Origin: JABDIP01 sp965212545
Lineage (GTDB): Bacteria; Pseudomonadota; Alphaproteobacteria; DSM-16000; Inquilinaceae
Direction of reading: 5' to 3'
Assembly: GCA_965212545.1 (NCBI GenBank)
Contig: CBDBVB010000003.1
Coordinates: 1 to 64,000 of the forward strand
Length of the DNA stretch: 64,000 bases
Below the pieces are notes generated by a model. That model was not told the origin of the DNA. It saw nothing but the letters and a program-made list of their open reading frames with translations, and made no database searches. A program made the translations under genes and the position numbers. Positions 7,682-19,346 of this stretch are shown in pieces (positions within the stretch are counted from its first letter, which is position 1; every line of letters starts with the position of its first letter).

Positions 7682-8182
7682 ATTATCCTCCAATGGATAA
7701 TCGCAAACCAAGGCTGCACTGAAATCGCAGGAACGGTCTTGAAACTTTCCTGAAAAGAACTTGAAATCCTTGTTTTCAAGATTCTCGCCGGATCACGACG
7801 CTCGCTGATTAGTCCTGTGTGGATGGCTCCTGCATTGCAAGCGTTTTTGTGGTTTTGCGTCAGACTGTCAGTACGGTCGTGTGTCCGGCCTGATTTCGTG
7901 GCGGTTGCCACTGGCCTTGATGAGTTCCGCAAGCTTGGTTCCAATCGTGTGTGGATGGCTCCTGCATTGCAAGCGTTTTTGTGGTTTTGCGTCAGCCTGT
8001 CAGTACAGTCGTGTGTCCGGCCTGTTTTCGTGGCGGTTGCCACTGGCCTTGATGAATTCCGCAAGCTTGGTTCCAATCGGCTTAACGACCTTCAAAGGCC
8101 GGGACATTCATCGGAGTTTCCTTGCTTTTGGTTGACTTCGTTTCGCATCATCACATCAAGCGTCTTGCATTTAGAGGCAGGG
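7682..8182. other. Intergenic region filled by a tandem repeat and IS flank
   Basis: There is no credible gene here. Positions 7816-8079 are two tandem copies of a 132-bp unit. The 103 bases from 8080 to the transposase stop look like IS 3' flank. The first 130 bases should contain the promoter of the TPR gene, but I cannot define it. Confidence 0.5.
7816..8079. repeat. 132-bp unit, two tandem copies
   Basis: The units are 7816-7947 and 7948-8079. They differ at only four positions. Each begins TGTGTGGATGGCTCCTGCAT and ends CAAGCTTGGTTCCAATCG. They abut the 3' side of the IS110-type transposase remnant, so they may be a duplicated non-coding end of that element. Frames reading through the repeat simply reflect its length being a multiple of three. 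Confidence 0.9.
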
Positions 8183-8690
8183 TCAGACGACCGGCTGCCG
8201 GTATTCCTCTCGTTTCGTCAGCAGAGCCCAGATGATCCGGGCGGATTCATTGGCCATGGCGACAGTGGCAAGCCGGAACGGTTTCTCGGCCAGCATTTTG
8301 GCGGTCCAGATGTCTGCCTTTTCAGGTTTGTTCTTGGCCATCAGCGCCCGTGATGTCATTCCGACAATCAACAGCTTTCGGATGTACCGGTCACCCTTCT
8401 TGGTAATCCGGCCAAGGCGTTCCTTACCACCGCTGGATTTGTTCAGAGGCGTCAGCCCCAGCCAAGCCGCCAGGTCGCGCCCGGTCCTAAACTGCTTTGC
8501 ATCCCCGATGGTGGCCACAATGGCTGACGCGGTGATCGGGCCGAACCCCCGGCATGCGCATCAATCGTCGTGCATCAGCATCCAGCCATGCATGTTGATT
8601 GATCAGTTTGGTCAGCCCGTCGATCCGGACGTTCAAAGCGTTGAGTTGATGGCACATGACCCCGAGAATGCCATCTGCGATCTCCGGCAT
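8183..8690 (-). mobile_element. Remnant of an IS110/IS1111-family transposase gene
   Basis: Two overlapping minus-strand frames encode the C-terminal half of an IS110-type transposase. The upstream frame gives MCHQLNALNVRIDGLTKLIN followed by ARRLMRMPG, and the downstream frame gives ATIGDAKQFRTGRDLAAWLG then TPLNKSSGGKERLGRITKKG and YIRKLL, the Transposase_20 (helix-hairpin-helix and serine) region. A frameshift at about 8545-8555 disrupts the usual PGxGPITAS segment. The N-terminal DEDD catalytic domain is absent. The element is therefore dead. Its broken left side runs directly into the DUF1656 gene at about 8665-8690. Confidence 0.85.
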
Positions 8691-8865
8691 CTACGTCTCT
8701 CCGACCTTCGTGGTGTTCATCCTTGCGTTGATTGCCAAAACGGTCACGACGATGCTCCTCAATAGGTTTCGGCTGTCACGCTTCGTCGTGAACCCCCCGC
8801 TCGTATTCGTCGCCGTCATGGCGATCTACGCGGTTCTCCTTGGCACCTTCGTGATCCCGGTATGA
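8668..8865 (+). CDS. DUF1656 small membrane protein (AaeX/YtcA type), possibly 5'-altered
   Basis: The 65-residue protein has two hydrophobic helices and the family's opening GIYVSPTFVVFILALIAK and later VVNPPLVFVAVMAIYAVL. DUF1656 proteins are encoded beside HlyD-type fusion proteins and a FUSC/AaeB-like pump in aromatic-acid efflux operons. The codons before GIYVSP overlap sequence that is IS110 coding on the other strand, so the native start has probably been lost or replaced. ATG 8668 gives a family-typical length and ATG 8656 is an alternative. The HlyD gene follows after four bases. The pump gene expected upstream is missing. Confidence 0.7.
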   Translation: MPSAISGIYVSPTFVVFILALIAKTVTTMLLNRFRLSRFVVNPPLVFVAVMAIYAVLLGTFVIPV

Positions 8866-8869
8866 GCCC

Positions 8870-9994
8870 ATGAATTACTATCTGAGACTTGCCATCACGC
8901 TCGGCGCCGTCGGCATCGCCGTCGTCCTCGTGGGCTGGCGCTACGGCGCTTATGTCGCCAATCCCTGGACGCGCGACGGGCAGGTCATGGCCGACATCGT
9001 CCAGGTTGCGTCGCGCGTCTCCGGCCCGGTGATCGAGATCGCGGTGGTCGACAACCAGATGGTGTCGCAGGGCGACCTGCTGTTCCGGATCGACCCCAGG
9101 ACCTACGAGGCTGCGCTGGCCGAGGCGCAGGCCAACTACAACAAGGCCGAGGACGACATCGAGGCGCTGACCAAGCAGATCGAGGCCTCGGAGGCGAGCG
9201 TCGAGCAGTATCGTGCGCTTATCCCCAGTGCCGAGGCCGGGGTGCGCAGCGCCGAGGCGACGCTGGAGGAGGCGGCGCGCAACCTGGAGCGCCAGCGCAT
9301 CCTGCTTGAGGACGGCAACGTCGCCCAGGCCCGCTTCGACCAGCAGTTCCGCGACTACAGCGTGGATCTCGCCGCCAAGGAGCAGGCGGAGATCTCGTTC
9401 CTGAACGCCCAGAGCGCGCTCACCCAGTCAGAGGCGACGCTGGCTCAGGCGCGCGCCAATCGCGGCCGCCCGCCGCCCAACAACGCGATCTTGAATGCCG
9501 CTGAGGCGTCGCTGGAGACCGCGCGCCTCAACCTCGAGTTCACGGAAATCCGGGCCACCGTCGACGGCCTCGTCACGAACCTCGACCTGCGCATTGGCGA
9601 GCAGGCGGTCGCGTACTCGCCGATCTTCGCGCTAATCGACATCGAGAGCTACTGGGTCGACGCCTATTTTCGCGAGACCTTCCTCAAGGATATCGAGCCG
9701 GGCGACCAGGCCGTGGTCACGCTGATGAGCTATCCCGGGAAGCCGCTCGAGGGCGTCGTGGACAGTGTCAACTGGGGCATTGCCCAGTCAGACGGCAGCA
9801 CCGGCGCCGGGCTCCTGCCCAATGTCAGCGCGACCTTCGAATGGATCCGCCTTGCCCAACGCGTCCCGGTGAAGGTGAAGCTTGATGAGGTGCCGGACGG
9901 CGTGAAGCTCGTGGTGGGGACAACAGCGTCGGATCTTGTGCGCTCGAGTGGGGAACGCGGCGATCTTGTCGCCGCGCCAGCCATCCTGCAATGA
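8870..9994 (+). CDS. HlyD/EmrA-type membrane fusion protein of an efflux system
   Basis: The 374-residue periplasmic adaptor has an N-terminal membrane anchor (about residues 8-25), the biotinyl-lipoyl-like entry VASRVSGPVIEIAVVDNQMV, the FRIDPRTYEAALAEAQANYN start of a long coiled-coil hairpin (about 80-210), then the returning lipoyl half (LEFTEIRATVDGLVTNLDLR) and a beta-barrel. Such proteins bridge an inner-membrane pump to an outer-membrane channel. With DUF1656 upstream this is the AaeA-like type, usually paired with a FUSC-family pump for aromatic carboxylic acids. No pump or outer-membrane factor is encoded nearby, so it may be orphaned. Confidence 0.92.
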   Translation: MNYYLRLAITLGAVGIAVVLVGWRYGAYVANPWTRDGQVMADIVQVASRVSGPVIEIAVVDNQMVSQGDLLFRIDPRTYEAALAEAQANYNKAEDDIEALTKQIEASEASVEQYRALIPSAEAGVRSAEATLEEAARNLERQRILLEDGNVAQARFDQQFRDYSVDLAAKEQAEISFLNAQSALTQSEATLAQARANRGRPPPNNAILNAAEASLETARLNLEFTEIRATVDGLVTNLDLRIGEQAVAYSPIFALIDIESYWVDAYFRETFLKDIEPGDQAVVTLMSYPGKPLEGVVDSVNWGIAQSDGSTGAGLLPNVSATFEWIRLAQRVPVKVKLDEVPDGVKLVVGTTASDLVRSSGERGDLVAAPAILQ

Positions 9995-10115
9995 CGCTTC
10001 GCGCGGCAGCGTGGAGCAAGCCTCAATCGACGGTCACATCCCCGTCGCCTCGAGGCGGTCCCAAAACTGCGCGGCATGTGTCCGACTGACGTCCCTACGA
10101 AGAATGCCGCGCGGC

Positions 10116-10140
10116 ATCCGCGACGCGGATTCGGTTTTTT
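10116..10140 (+). terminator. Rho-independent terminator after the HlyD gene
   Basis: ATCCGC-GAC-GCGGAT forms a 6-bp stem with a three-base loop, followed by TCGG and six T residues. An overlapping palindrome, ATGCCGCGCGGCAT (10104-10117), offers an alternative or extended fold. Confidence 0.75.
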
Positions 10141-10142
10141 AG

Positions 10143-10262
10143 GCCCCCTCACCCTGCCAACGCTTCGCGTCGGGTCCCCCCTCTCCCGCGAGGGGAGAGG
10201 GGCAGGTCTTTGGCGCCTTGATTGGACGCTCCCCCGTCGTGGGAGAGTGAGGGTGAGGGGGC
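10143..10262. repeat. Palindromic dispersed-repeat-like element
   Basis: The 13-base ends GCCCCCTCACCCT (10143-10155) and AGGGTGAGGGGGC (10250-10262) are perfect inverted repeats. Inside is a second palindrome, CCCCTCTCCC-GCGA-GGGGAGAGGGG, at about 10177-10201. C-rich and G-rich nested palindromes of this form recur in the intergenic regions of many GC-rich alphaproteobacteria. It lies immediately upstream of the maeB promoter region. Confidence 0.75.
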
Positions 10263-10329
10263 AATGACCGAATTTCCAGACACTCGTGGCGGTAAGCCGA
10301 ACCCATACGACGGCCGGGCAGCCGGCCCG

Positions 10330-10390
10330 GCGGGCTTTTGCATTCCCGGCAGCCTGCTATAAGGAACGCCACGCCGCCGGGGGTACTTCC
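10330..10390 (+). promoter_or_regulatory. Putative maeB promoter and leader
   Basis: A TATAAG -10 box (10358-10363) has a CTTTTG/TTTTGC -35-like element 16-17 bases upstream, resembling the alphaproteobacterial housekeeping pattern. The transcript would start about 20 bases before the ATG. GGGGG at 10379-10383 is the likely ribosome-binding site. A near-identical copy at 5788-5855 supports this segment as a discrete unit. Confidence 0.5.
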
Positions 10391-12666
<2,276 letters not shown>

Positions 12667-12670
<4 letters not shown>

Positions 12671-14088
12671 ACGATCCGGTGCCGGCACCGGAGGTCGCGG
12701 AGCAGGCGGCGGAGGAGGCCCTGCCGGAGGAGGCCTCGGCGCCGGTGGGGCTGACCGACAAGCTGGTCCGCAAGATCGAGACGGCGCTCGACGACCACAA
12801 TCTTCGCAAAGTCGAAAAGCGGTTGGCGAAACTGCATTCCGCCGATCTCGCCGATCTGCTGGAGCGGCTGCACCGGGACGATCGCGACACCGTGGTCGAT
12901 ATCATCCGGCCGCAGCTGCAGAGCGACCCCGACGTCCTGACCCATCTGCAGGAAGGTGTCCGCGAGCAGGTGCTGGAGCGCCTGGAGCCGGAGGAGATCG
13001 CCGGCGCGCTGGTCGAACTGGACAGCGACGATGCGCTGGATCTCGTCGAGGATCTCGACGAAGAGGAACGCGAGCAGATCCTGGCGAGCATGCCGGCGGC
13101 GGCGCGCATGCTGGTCGAGGAAGGACTGACCTTCCCGGAGAATTCCGCCGGCCGGCTGATGCAGCGCGAGTTCGTCGCGGTGCCGATGTTCTGGACGGTC
13201 GGCAAGACCATCGACTATCTGCGCGCCGCAGACGACCTGCCAGATGATTTCTACGCGCTGCTGGTGATCGATCCCATGTACCGGCCGGTCGGCACCGCGG
13301 TGCTGAGCCGGGTGCTGCGTTCGAAACGCTCGGTCAAGGTCGACACCCTGCTCAGCGAAGAGGTGTATCCTGTGAGCGCCGATCTGGACCAGGAGGATGT
13401 GGCCTTTCAGTTCCGCCAATACGGCATGGTATCGGCACCGGTTGTCGACGATGCCGGCCGGCTGATCGGCGTCATCACCGTCGATGACGTGGTTACGGTG
13501 ATCGACGAGGAGGCGGAAGAGGATTTGCTGAAGCTGGGCGGTGTCAGCGGCGACGATATCTACCGCGACATCCTGACGACCACCCGTTCGCGCATGTCCT
13601 GGCTGGCGGTCAATCTCCTGACCGCCATCATCGCCTCGGCCGTGATCGCGCTGTTCGAATCGACCATCGAGAAGGCGGTGGCGCTGGCCGTGCTGATGCC
13701 AATCGTGGCCAGCATGGGCGGCAATGCCGGAACTCAGTCCCTGACCGTCGCCGTCCGCGCCCTGGCGATGAAGGAGCTGACGACCAGCAACGCCAGCCGC
13801 GTGGTCTGGAAGGAGGCGATGGTTGGTGGGCTGAACGGGCTGATGTTCGCGGTGGTGGCTGGCGGGCTGACCTGGTTCTGGTCGCACGATCCGCTGCTGT
13901 CGGCGGTGATCGGCGCCGCGATGATCATCAACCTGATCGTCGCCGGGTTCTCCGGCGCCCTGATCCCGCTGGTGCTGGAGAAGTTGGACATCGATCCGGC
14001 GGTGGCTTCGGCCGTGTTCCTGACCACCATCACCGACGTGATCGGGTTCTTCGCGTTCCTGGGCCTGGCGGCGCTGGTGCTGTTGTAA
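12667..14088 (+). CDS. mgtE: Magnesium transporter MgtE
   Basis: MgtE is a homodimeric Mg2+ channel of the inner membrane gated by cytosolic Mg2+. The 473 residues contain the acidic MgtE N domain (about 30-135, LHSADLADLLERL and LVEDLDEEEREQIL), two CBS domains (about 140-255, ending VITVDDVVTVIDEEAEED), a plug helix, and five membrane helices (about 285-470) with the pore-lining PIVASMGGNAGTQSLTV segment. The start codon overlaps the maeB stop by four bases (ATGA), so this start is preferred even though the frame stays open upstream. Its stop faces the subtilase gene 88 bases away. Confidence 0.96.
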
Positions 14089-14176
14089 TCGACGCAACCG
14101 ATCGGACTGCGAGGAGCACCGATCCGCACACGACCAAGATGCCTGTCACGGTTAGATGGCAGGGCTTTCCGGTCGC

Positions 14177-17100
14177 TTATTCGACGACCATGGTCATTCC
14201 GATCTCGGCGACAGCCGCTGCACCTCCATCCGGGAATGGCTGGTCGGGTGGTGTGAAGGGGCCGCCGTACCAAGCCACACCCTTGGTGATACGCACCTCG
14301 TCGATCCAACCGTCGTGCCGGAATCCGATCTTGAGATCGGTCTCTGCATTGTAGAAGTTCGCGGCCAATTCGGTTTCGATCATGACGACGCCATCGACAT
14401 ACAGGCGCAGCCTCTTGCCGGCGTCGCGATCGACCGCGATGTGATACCAGGTGCCAACGACAGGGGTCCAAGGCGCGGCAAGTGTCACGCGACCGGCATT
14501 CGTCCCATCGGGGCTGTGGTGGAATCGGATCTGGTTGGACGGTATGTGGTCGACGAGCCAGGAGACCTCGTCGTTGGCCGTGTCGGAATGATAGAAGAGG
14601 CCGGAATAGCTGCCGTTCAATGAGAAGCGGACCCAGCCTTCGACCGTGAATTCCTCCCCTCCGAAATGCCAGTCCTCGCTGTCGAGGGCCGTCATGGAGC
14701 TGATGTCCAGATCGTCGAACCGGGCGGATGCGCCGCCGAAGCGGCTCTCGATCGTGTCGATCTGGGCATTGCCGTTCAACGTCAGGGGATGATTGCCGAA
14801 GCTCTCGTCAATGGGCATGGTCGGCCCGTCGAGATGGGTCAGCAGCATCACATCGCCGAATTCAGGTGATTTGCCGGGCGGCGTGAACGATCCGGCATAT
14901 CGGGCGGCTCCCTTGGTGACACGAACGTCATCCATCCAGCCATCATGCCGAAAACCTATCCTGAGTTCGGTGCTTGCGTCGTGAAACGGCGTTGCGACCG
15001 TCGTATTGATCAGCGCGTCGCCGTCGACATAGAGTCGCAGGTTGTGGCTCGCATCCCGATCGACCGCGATATGGTGCCAGACACCGACGGTCGGGACCCA
15101 GGATGCTTCCAGCCTCACCCGACCGGCATTCGTCCCATCCGGGCTGTAATGGAAGCGGATCTGGTTGGACGGAATGTGGTCGATCAACCAGCCGACGTCG
15201 TCGGTGCTGATATCGGACTGGGAGATCAGGCCGGAATAGCTGCCGAGCGACTCAAAGCGGACCCAGCCCTCCACGGTGAATTCGCCGGCGCCGAAATCCC
15301 AGTCCGCACTGTCGGCAGCCGTCAGGACGCTGGCGTCCAGATCGTCGAACAGCGCCGATCCACTGCCGAAGCGGCTCTCGGCGGTGTCGATCTGGGCGCT
15401 GCCGTTCATGGTCAGCGCATGATTGCTGTTGCTGTCATCCACGGTCGTGGTCGCCCCGTCGGGGCCATCGAAACGGGCCAACAGCACGACGTCGTCGAAT
15501 GTGGCCGGTTTGTTGGGCTGGGTGAACGCGCCCTGGTATCGGGCCACATGTTTGGTGACCCGAACCTCATCCATCCAGCCGTCGTGCCTGAAACCGATTC
15601 TGAGGTCGGTGCTGGCATCGTGGAATTGCGTGGCGATCGTCGCACTGATCAGGACGTTGCCATCGACATAGAGCCGCAGCTGATGGTTCGCATCCCGATC
15701 GACTGCGATGTGATACCAGGTGTCGATGGCCGGGACCCAGGGCGCAGCCAGTGTCACCCGACCGGCGTTCGTCCCGTCGGGGCTGTAGTGGAAGCGGATC
15801 TGGTTGGACGGTATGTGGTCGATCAGCCAGCCGACCTCGTCGGTGGTGATGTCAGACTGGTACATGAGGCCCGAATAGCTGCCAAGTGACGAGAAGCGGA
15901 CCCAGCCCTCGACGGTGAATTCGCCAGCGCCGAAATCCCAGTCCGCACTGTCGGCAGCCGTGAGGACGCTGGCATCCAGATCGTCGAACCGCGCGGACGA
16001 CCCGCCGGAGAAGGCTTCGGCCGTATCGATCTCTGCGTTGCCGTTCAGGGTCAGCGCATGGTTGCTGTTGCTGTCGTCGGCGGTCGTGGTCGCACCATCG
16101 GGGCCGTCGAACCTGGCCAGGAGGACGACGTTGGCCTGATTGGGATCCGGATTGACCGTCACAGTGACCGTATCGGTGGCGCTGGCGCCGGCCTGGTCGG
16201 CAACGGTAAGCGTGAAGTCATGAACGCCAATGTTGCGCGCGACGGTCAGGGTCGGGCCGCTCCCAACGCTGACGCCGCCCTGCGACCATTGATGGGACAC
16301 CAACCCACCACCATCCGGGTCGCTCGATCCGCTGCCGTCGAGGGTGAAACTCTCGACACCGTCGCCGTCGAAATCGGACACTGTCAGATCCGCCCCGGCG
16401 TAGGCGATCGGAGCCTGATTGGCGAGAACGGTCACGTTTACGACGTCAGAGGCGCTGAATCCGGCGGCATCGAAGACCGTCAGGGTGAGCGCGTGCGATC
16501 CAAGGGGGAGCGTCACAGCCAGGGTCGGTGTCGCGCCGATCGTGGTGCTGCCCTGCGACCACTGGTAGGCCGTGATGGCGCCGCCATTCGGGTCGAAAGA
16601 CGCACTTCCGTCGACGGACACCAGATCGATGCCGTCGCCATCATGATCGGTGACCGTCTGATCGGGACCGGCATTGGCGATCGGCGGCTGGTTGGCCAGG
16701 ATCGTGACCGTCACCAGATCTGTCGCGGTTGCGCCGCCATCGTCTGTCACCGTCAGCTCGATATCGTACGATCCGATGGTGAGCGACAGGTTCAGTATGG
16801 ACCCGGCGCCGACCGGTGTGCCATCGACGGTCCAATCATACGAGACGATGGTTCCGCCGCCGGGATCTTCAGAGAGCCCGGCATCCAGCGTAACCGTCTC
16901 GCCGCCGCTGCCGTCGTGATCGGCCAGGGTCAGATTCGCGCCGGCCTCCGCGATGGGCGGCTGATTGGCAAGGATGTCCACGAACACGATGTCAGTGTCA
17001 GTGTTGCCGTCCGCATCGGTCACCGTCAGGGCGATTGTGTGTTCGCCGACCGCGAGATCCAAATTGGGCGATACGCCGTTGGCGATGGCTGCGCCCGACT

Positions 17101-19090
17101 CGGTCCACTCATACTCGTCGATGATCCCTTCGGAATGCGACGAGTCGCCGCCATACAGAGTTACCGCCTCGGCGCCGTCATTGTCGTTGTCGGTCCATTC
17201 CTGGTCCGGTCCGGCATCCGCCACGAGTCCGAGCATGGCTCCTGACAGTTCCAGGGCGAAATCTCCGGCGTTGTTGAAGGAATAGACTCGCAGTTGATAG
17301 CTGCCTGGCTGTAGCGGCAGGTAATAGACCGTCTCCTGCCGGCCGGCGCCGCAGAACTCGCCCGACAGCGAACACTCGCTGCGCGTGATGTCGTTGCCCG
17401 AAGCCGGCACCAATGCGCCACTGGCCGCGTCCAGGAGCTCCATATCGAGATCCGGATCCCACTCCCAGCCGGTGCCGAACAGGTCGCAGAAGAGCGGGTC
17501 GCCAAACGAGCAGACCGGCACTCCCTCGATCGTCAGTGTCGCGGCGATCGGCGTGCCATCACCGGAGACGTCGAACGGCGTGCTGAACCAATCCCCTCCG
17601 GCGGCCACCGACCCGGTGACGCGAAGATATCTGGGAAACCGCGTCCGTAGATAGAGGTCCGGCGTCAGTCCCGTGGCCTCGGCCACGGCGCCGTAGGCGT
17701 CGACCAGCCCGAAGCCGTATTCGTGGTCCTTTGGGCCTCCCGTCGGGCCGTCGGGTCCACGGTCCTCGGCGGTGGCCTGCAGGATATCCATGATGCGGTC
17801 GCCGGGCAGCCGGCCGGACACTGGATCGATCAAGCGGAGATCCGGGTCTGCATCGAGCATCAGGGCTGCAAGACCGGAAATGTACGGCGTCGCCATCGAC
17901 GTGCCGTTCATCAAGCTGTAGCCGGTCGGGTCGATGAAGTTGGCAGCGGTGATACGCATGCCGGGTGCCGCGATGTCCGGCTTCACGCGCCCGTCGAGGG
18001 TCGGGCCGCGGCTGGAAAACGCCGTAAGATAGACGCCGCGCCCGTCACCGGACTGATTGGCGACAGCGGCCACCGTGATGGCATTCTCCGCGGCGCCAGG
18101 CGATCCAACGGTCTCCGGCGCCGGACCGGCATTGCCGGCAGCGACAACGACGATCTTCGGCGTATTGAAGGCGGCGCCGCAGACCGGGCTGAAGTTCGGA
18201 TCAACGGCACAGTTCACCGCCAGGCTGCCGGCATCCTGGCCGTCAGATCCGCTGAGCGTGCCGAGGCTCAAGGACAAGATGTCGACACCCGGCTGCGACA
18301 CGCACCACTCGATGCCGGCGATGACGTCGGCGTCCGAGCCGGAGCCGGCGCTGTTCAGGACTTTTGCGCCATATAGCGCCGCACCCGGAGCGACGCCCCG
18401 ATACACCGGCGCGGAGGACGCGCCGATGCCGTCTCCGGCCGCGATGCTGGCGACATGGGTTCCGTGGCCATGGTCGTCATAGGGGGTGGTCAGGCCGTTG
18501 ACTGCATCGAAGAAGCCGACGACCTTGCCGGCATCCAATTGCTCGTGGTCGGGGGCGATCCCGGTGTCGATGATGCAGATCCCGATCGGCCGGCCGAGCG
18601 TTACGCCCGACCCGTCGACCAGGAAGTCGAACCGCGCGTCGTCACCGCCGAAATCCGCATTCGCCCCGTCGAGGGTCGTGAAATACGTGAAGTTCGGCTC
18701 GATGCGATGGACGCCCGGCGCGCCGGCGAGCTTGACGGCCTGCGCCGCGGTCATGGACGCGGAGAAGCCCTGGATGATGGAGAATTCCCGCCCCACCCGG
18801 AACGTTTCGGATGTGAGTCTGGCCATGTCCGCCGCCCTGCGGGGCTGTGAAAGGGTCACGACGACGTCGATCAGCTCGCCGGGATCCGCAGCGCGGACCA
18901 TGGCATTCAGCGAGTCCGCCATCCGGTCGCCGTCGCGATCCGCCAAACCGCGCAGTTGCAGATCGCGAGGCTCGGACAAGGCATCAGCCCGTGAGACTGG
19001 ATCCGGAAAATCGAGGTCGAGCGGCTCGGAGACGGAAGATCGCGGCAAGACCAGCAGAGCGACCAGAATCAGCGTGTAAATGCACCGCAT
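14177..19090 (-). CDS. Secreted subtilisin-like (S8) protease with PKD-like and LamG-like repeats
   Basis: The protein has 1637 residues. ATG 19090 follows GGAGGCGGAT and starts a signal peptide (MRCIYTLILVALLVLPRSSV). An inhibitor-like propeptide covers about residues 70-135. The S8 domain spans about 165-470 with Asp175 (IIDTGIAP), His209 (DHGHGTHVAS), oxyanion Asn320 and Ser398 (NGTSMATPYISG), all present. A pre-peptidase-like beta domain follows at about 500-630. Four PKD-like domains of about 90 residues (three starting ANQPPIA or ANQAPIA) come next. Three LamG-like domains of about 210 residues close the protein. This is an extracellular protease with adhesion or carbohydrate-binding modules. 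No partner gene is adjacent. Confidence 0.93.
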   Translation of the reverse strand: MRCIYTLILVALLVLPRSSVSEPLDLDFPDPVSRADALSEPRDLQLRGLADRDGDRMADSLNAMVRAADPGELIDVVVTLSQPRRAADMARLTSETFRVGREFSIIQGFSASMTAAQAVKLAGAPGVHRIEPNFTYFTTLDGANADFGGDDARFDFLVDGSGVTLGRPIGICIIDTGIAPDHEQLDAGKVVGFFDAVNGLTTPYDDHGHGTHVASIAAGDGIGASSAPVYRGVAPGAALYGAKVLNSAGSGSDADVIAGIEWCVSQPGVDILSLSLGTLSGSDGQDAGSLAVNCAVDPNFSPVCGAAFNTPKIVVVAAGNAGPAPETVGSPGAAENAITVAAVANQSGDGRGVYLTAFSSRGPTLDGRVKPDIAAPGMRITAANFIDPTGYSLMNGTSMATPYISGLAALMLDADPDLRLIDPVSGRLPGDRIMDILQATAEDRGPDGPTGGPKDHEYGFGLVDAYGAVAEATGLTPDLYLRTRFPRYLRVTGSVAAGGDWFSTPFDVSGDGTPIAATLTIEGVPVCSFGDPLFCDLFGTGWEWDPDLDMELLDAASGALVPASGNDITRSECSLSGEFCGAGRQETVYYLPLQPGSYQLRVYSFNNAGDFALELSGAMLGLVADAGPDQEWTDNDNDGAEAVTLYGGDSSHSEGIIDEYEWTESGAAIANGVSPNLDLAVGEHTIALTVTDADGNTDTDIVFVDILANQPPIAEAGANLTLADHDGSGGETVTLDAGLSEDPGGGTIVSYDWTVDGTPVGAGSILNLSLTIGSYDIELTVTDDGGATATDLVTVTILANQPPIANAGPDQTVTDHDGDGIDLVSVDGSASFDPNGGAITAYQWSQGSTTIGATPTLAVTLPLGSHALTLTVFDAAGFSASDVVNVTVLANQAPIAYAGADLTVSDFDGDGVESFTLDGSGSSDPDGGGLVSHQWSQGGVSVGSGPTLTVARNIGVHDFTLTVADQAGASATDTVTVTVNPDPNQANVVLLARFDGPDGATTTADDSNSNHALTLNGNAEIDTAEAFSGGSSARFDDLDASVLTAADSADWDFGAGEFTVEGWVRFSSLGSYSGLMYQSDITTDEVGWLIDHIPSNQIRFHYSPDGTNAGRVTLAAPWVPAIDTWYHIAVDRDANHQLRLYVDGNVLISATIATQFHDASTDLRIGFRHDGWMDEVRVTKHVARYQGAFTQPNKPATFDDVVLLARFDGPDGATTTVDDSNSNHALTMNGSAQIDTAESRFGSGSALFDDLDASVLTAADSADWDFGAGEFTVEGWVRFESLGSYSGLISQSDISTDDVGWLIDHIPSNQIRFHYSPDGTNAGRVRLEASWVPTVGVWHHIAVDRDASHNLRLYVDGDALINTTVATPFHDASTELRIGFRHDGWMDDVRVTKGAARYAGSFTPPGKSPEFGDVMLLTHLDGPTMPIDESFGNHPLTLNGNAQIDTIESRFGGASARFDDLDISSMTALDSEDWHFGGEEFTVEGWVRFSLNGSYSGLFYHSDTANDEVSWLVDHIPSNQIRFHHSPDGTNAGRVTLAAPWTPVVGTWYHIAVDRDAGKRLRLYVDGVVMIETELAANFYNAETDLKIGFRHDGWIDEVRITKGVAWYGGPFTPPDQPFPDGGAAAVAEIGMTMVVE
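14216..16138 (-). repeat. Three tandem LamG-coding repeats within the subtilase gene
   Basis: Equivalent points recur 639 and 630 bases apart (16060, 15421 and 14791 in the SNxNHALTxNG segment), i.e. 213 and 210 codons. The first two copies are almost identical at protein level over blocks such as TAADSADWDFGAGEFTVEGW and DHIPSNQIRFHYSPDGTNAG. The C-terminal copy is more diverged. The similarity extends to the DNA, which implies recent internal duplication or conversion. Confidence 0.88.
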
Positions 19091-19346
19091 ATCCGCCTCC
19101 AAGGGTATGATTACGTAATAATCCGTATACGCGACGAACAAAGATTACAAATAATGGCCAAAATCGTCAATGTTCGTTCGGAATCATGTGCCGACGAAAT
19201 CTTTACGCTGGCAGTAGGGTGAATTGACGAAGCGAATAATCCCGCACGTGGCGGCCATGGCGAGACGGCGTACTAGTCCTGTGGATTTGCGATTGGTAGC
19301 GGAAATCCTATTGTGACGGCGGCTTGACGAATACGGAGACAACCGA

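Noticed and set aside
7817..8353. Open frame across the 132-bp tandem repeat
   Set aside because: It only exists because the repeat length is a multiple of three; the product is repetitive and runs opposite the transposase remnant.
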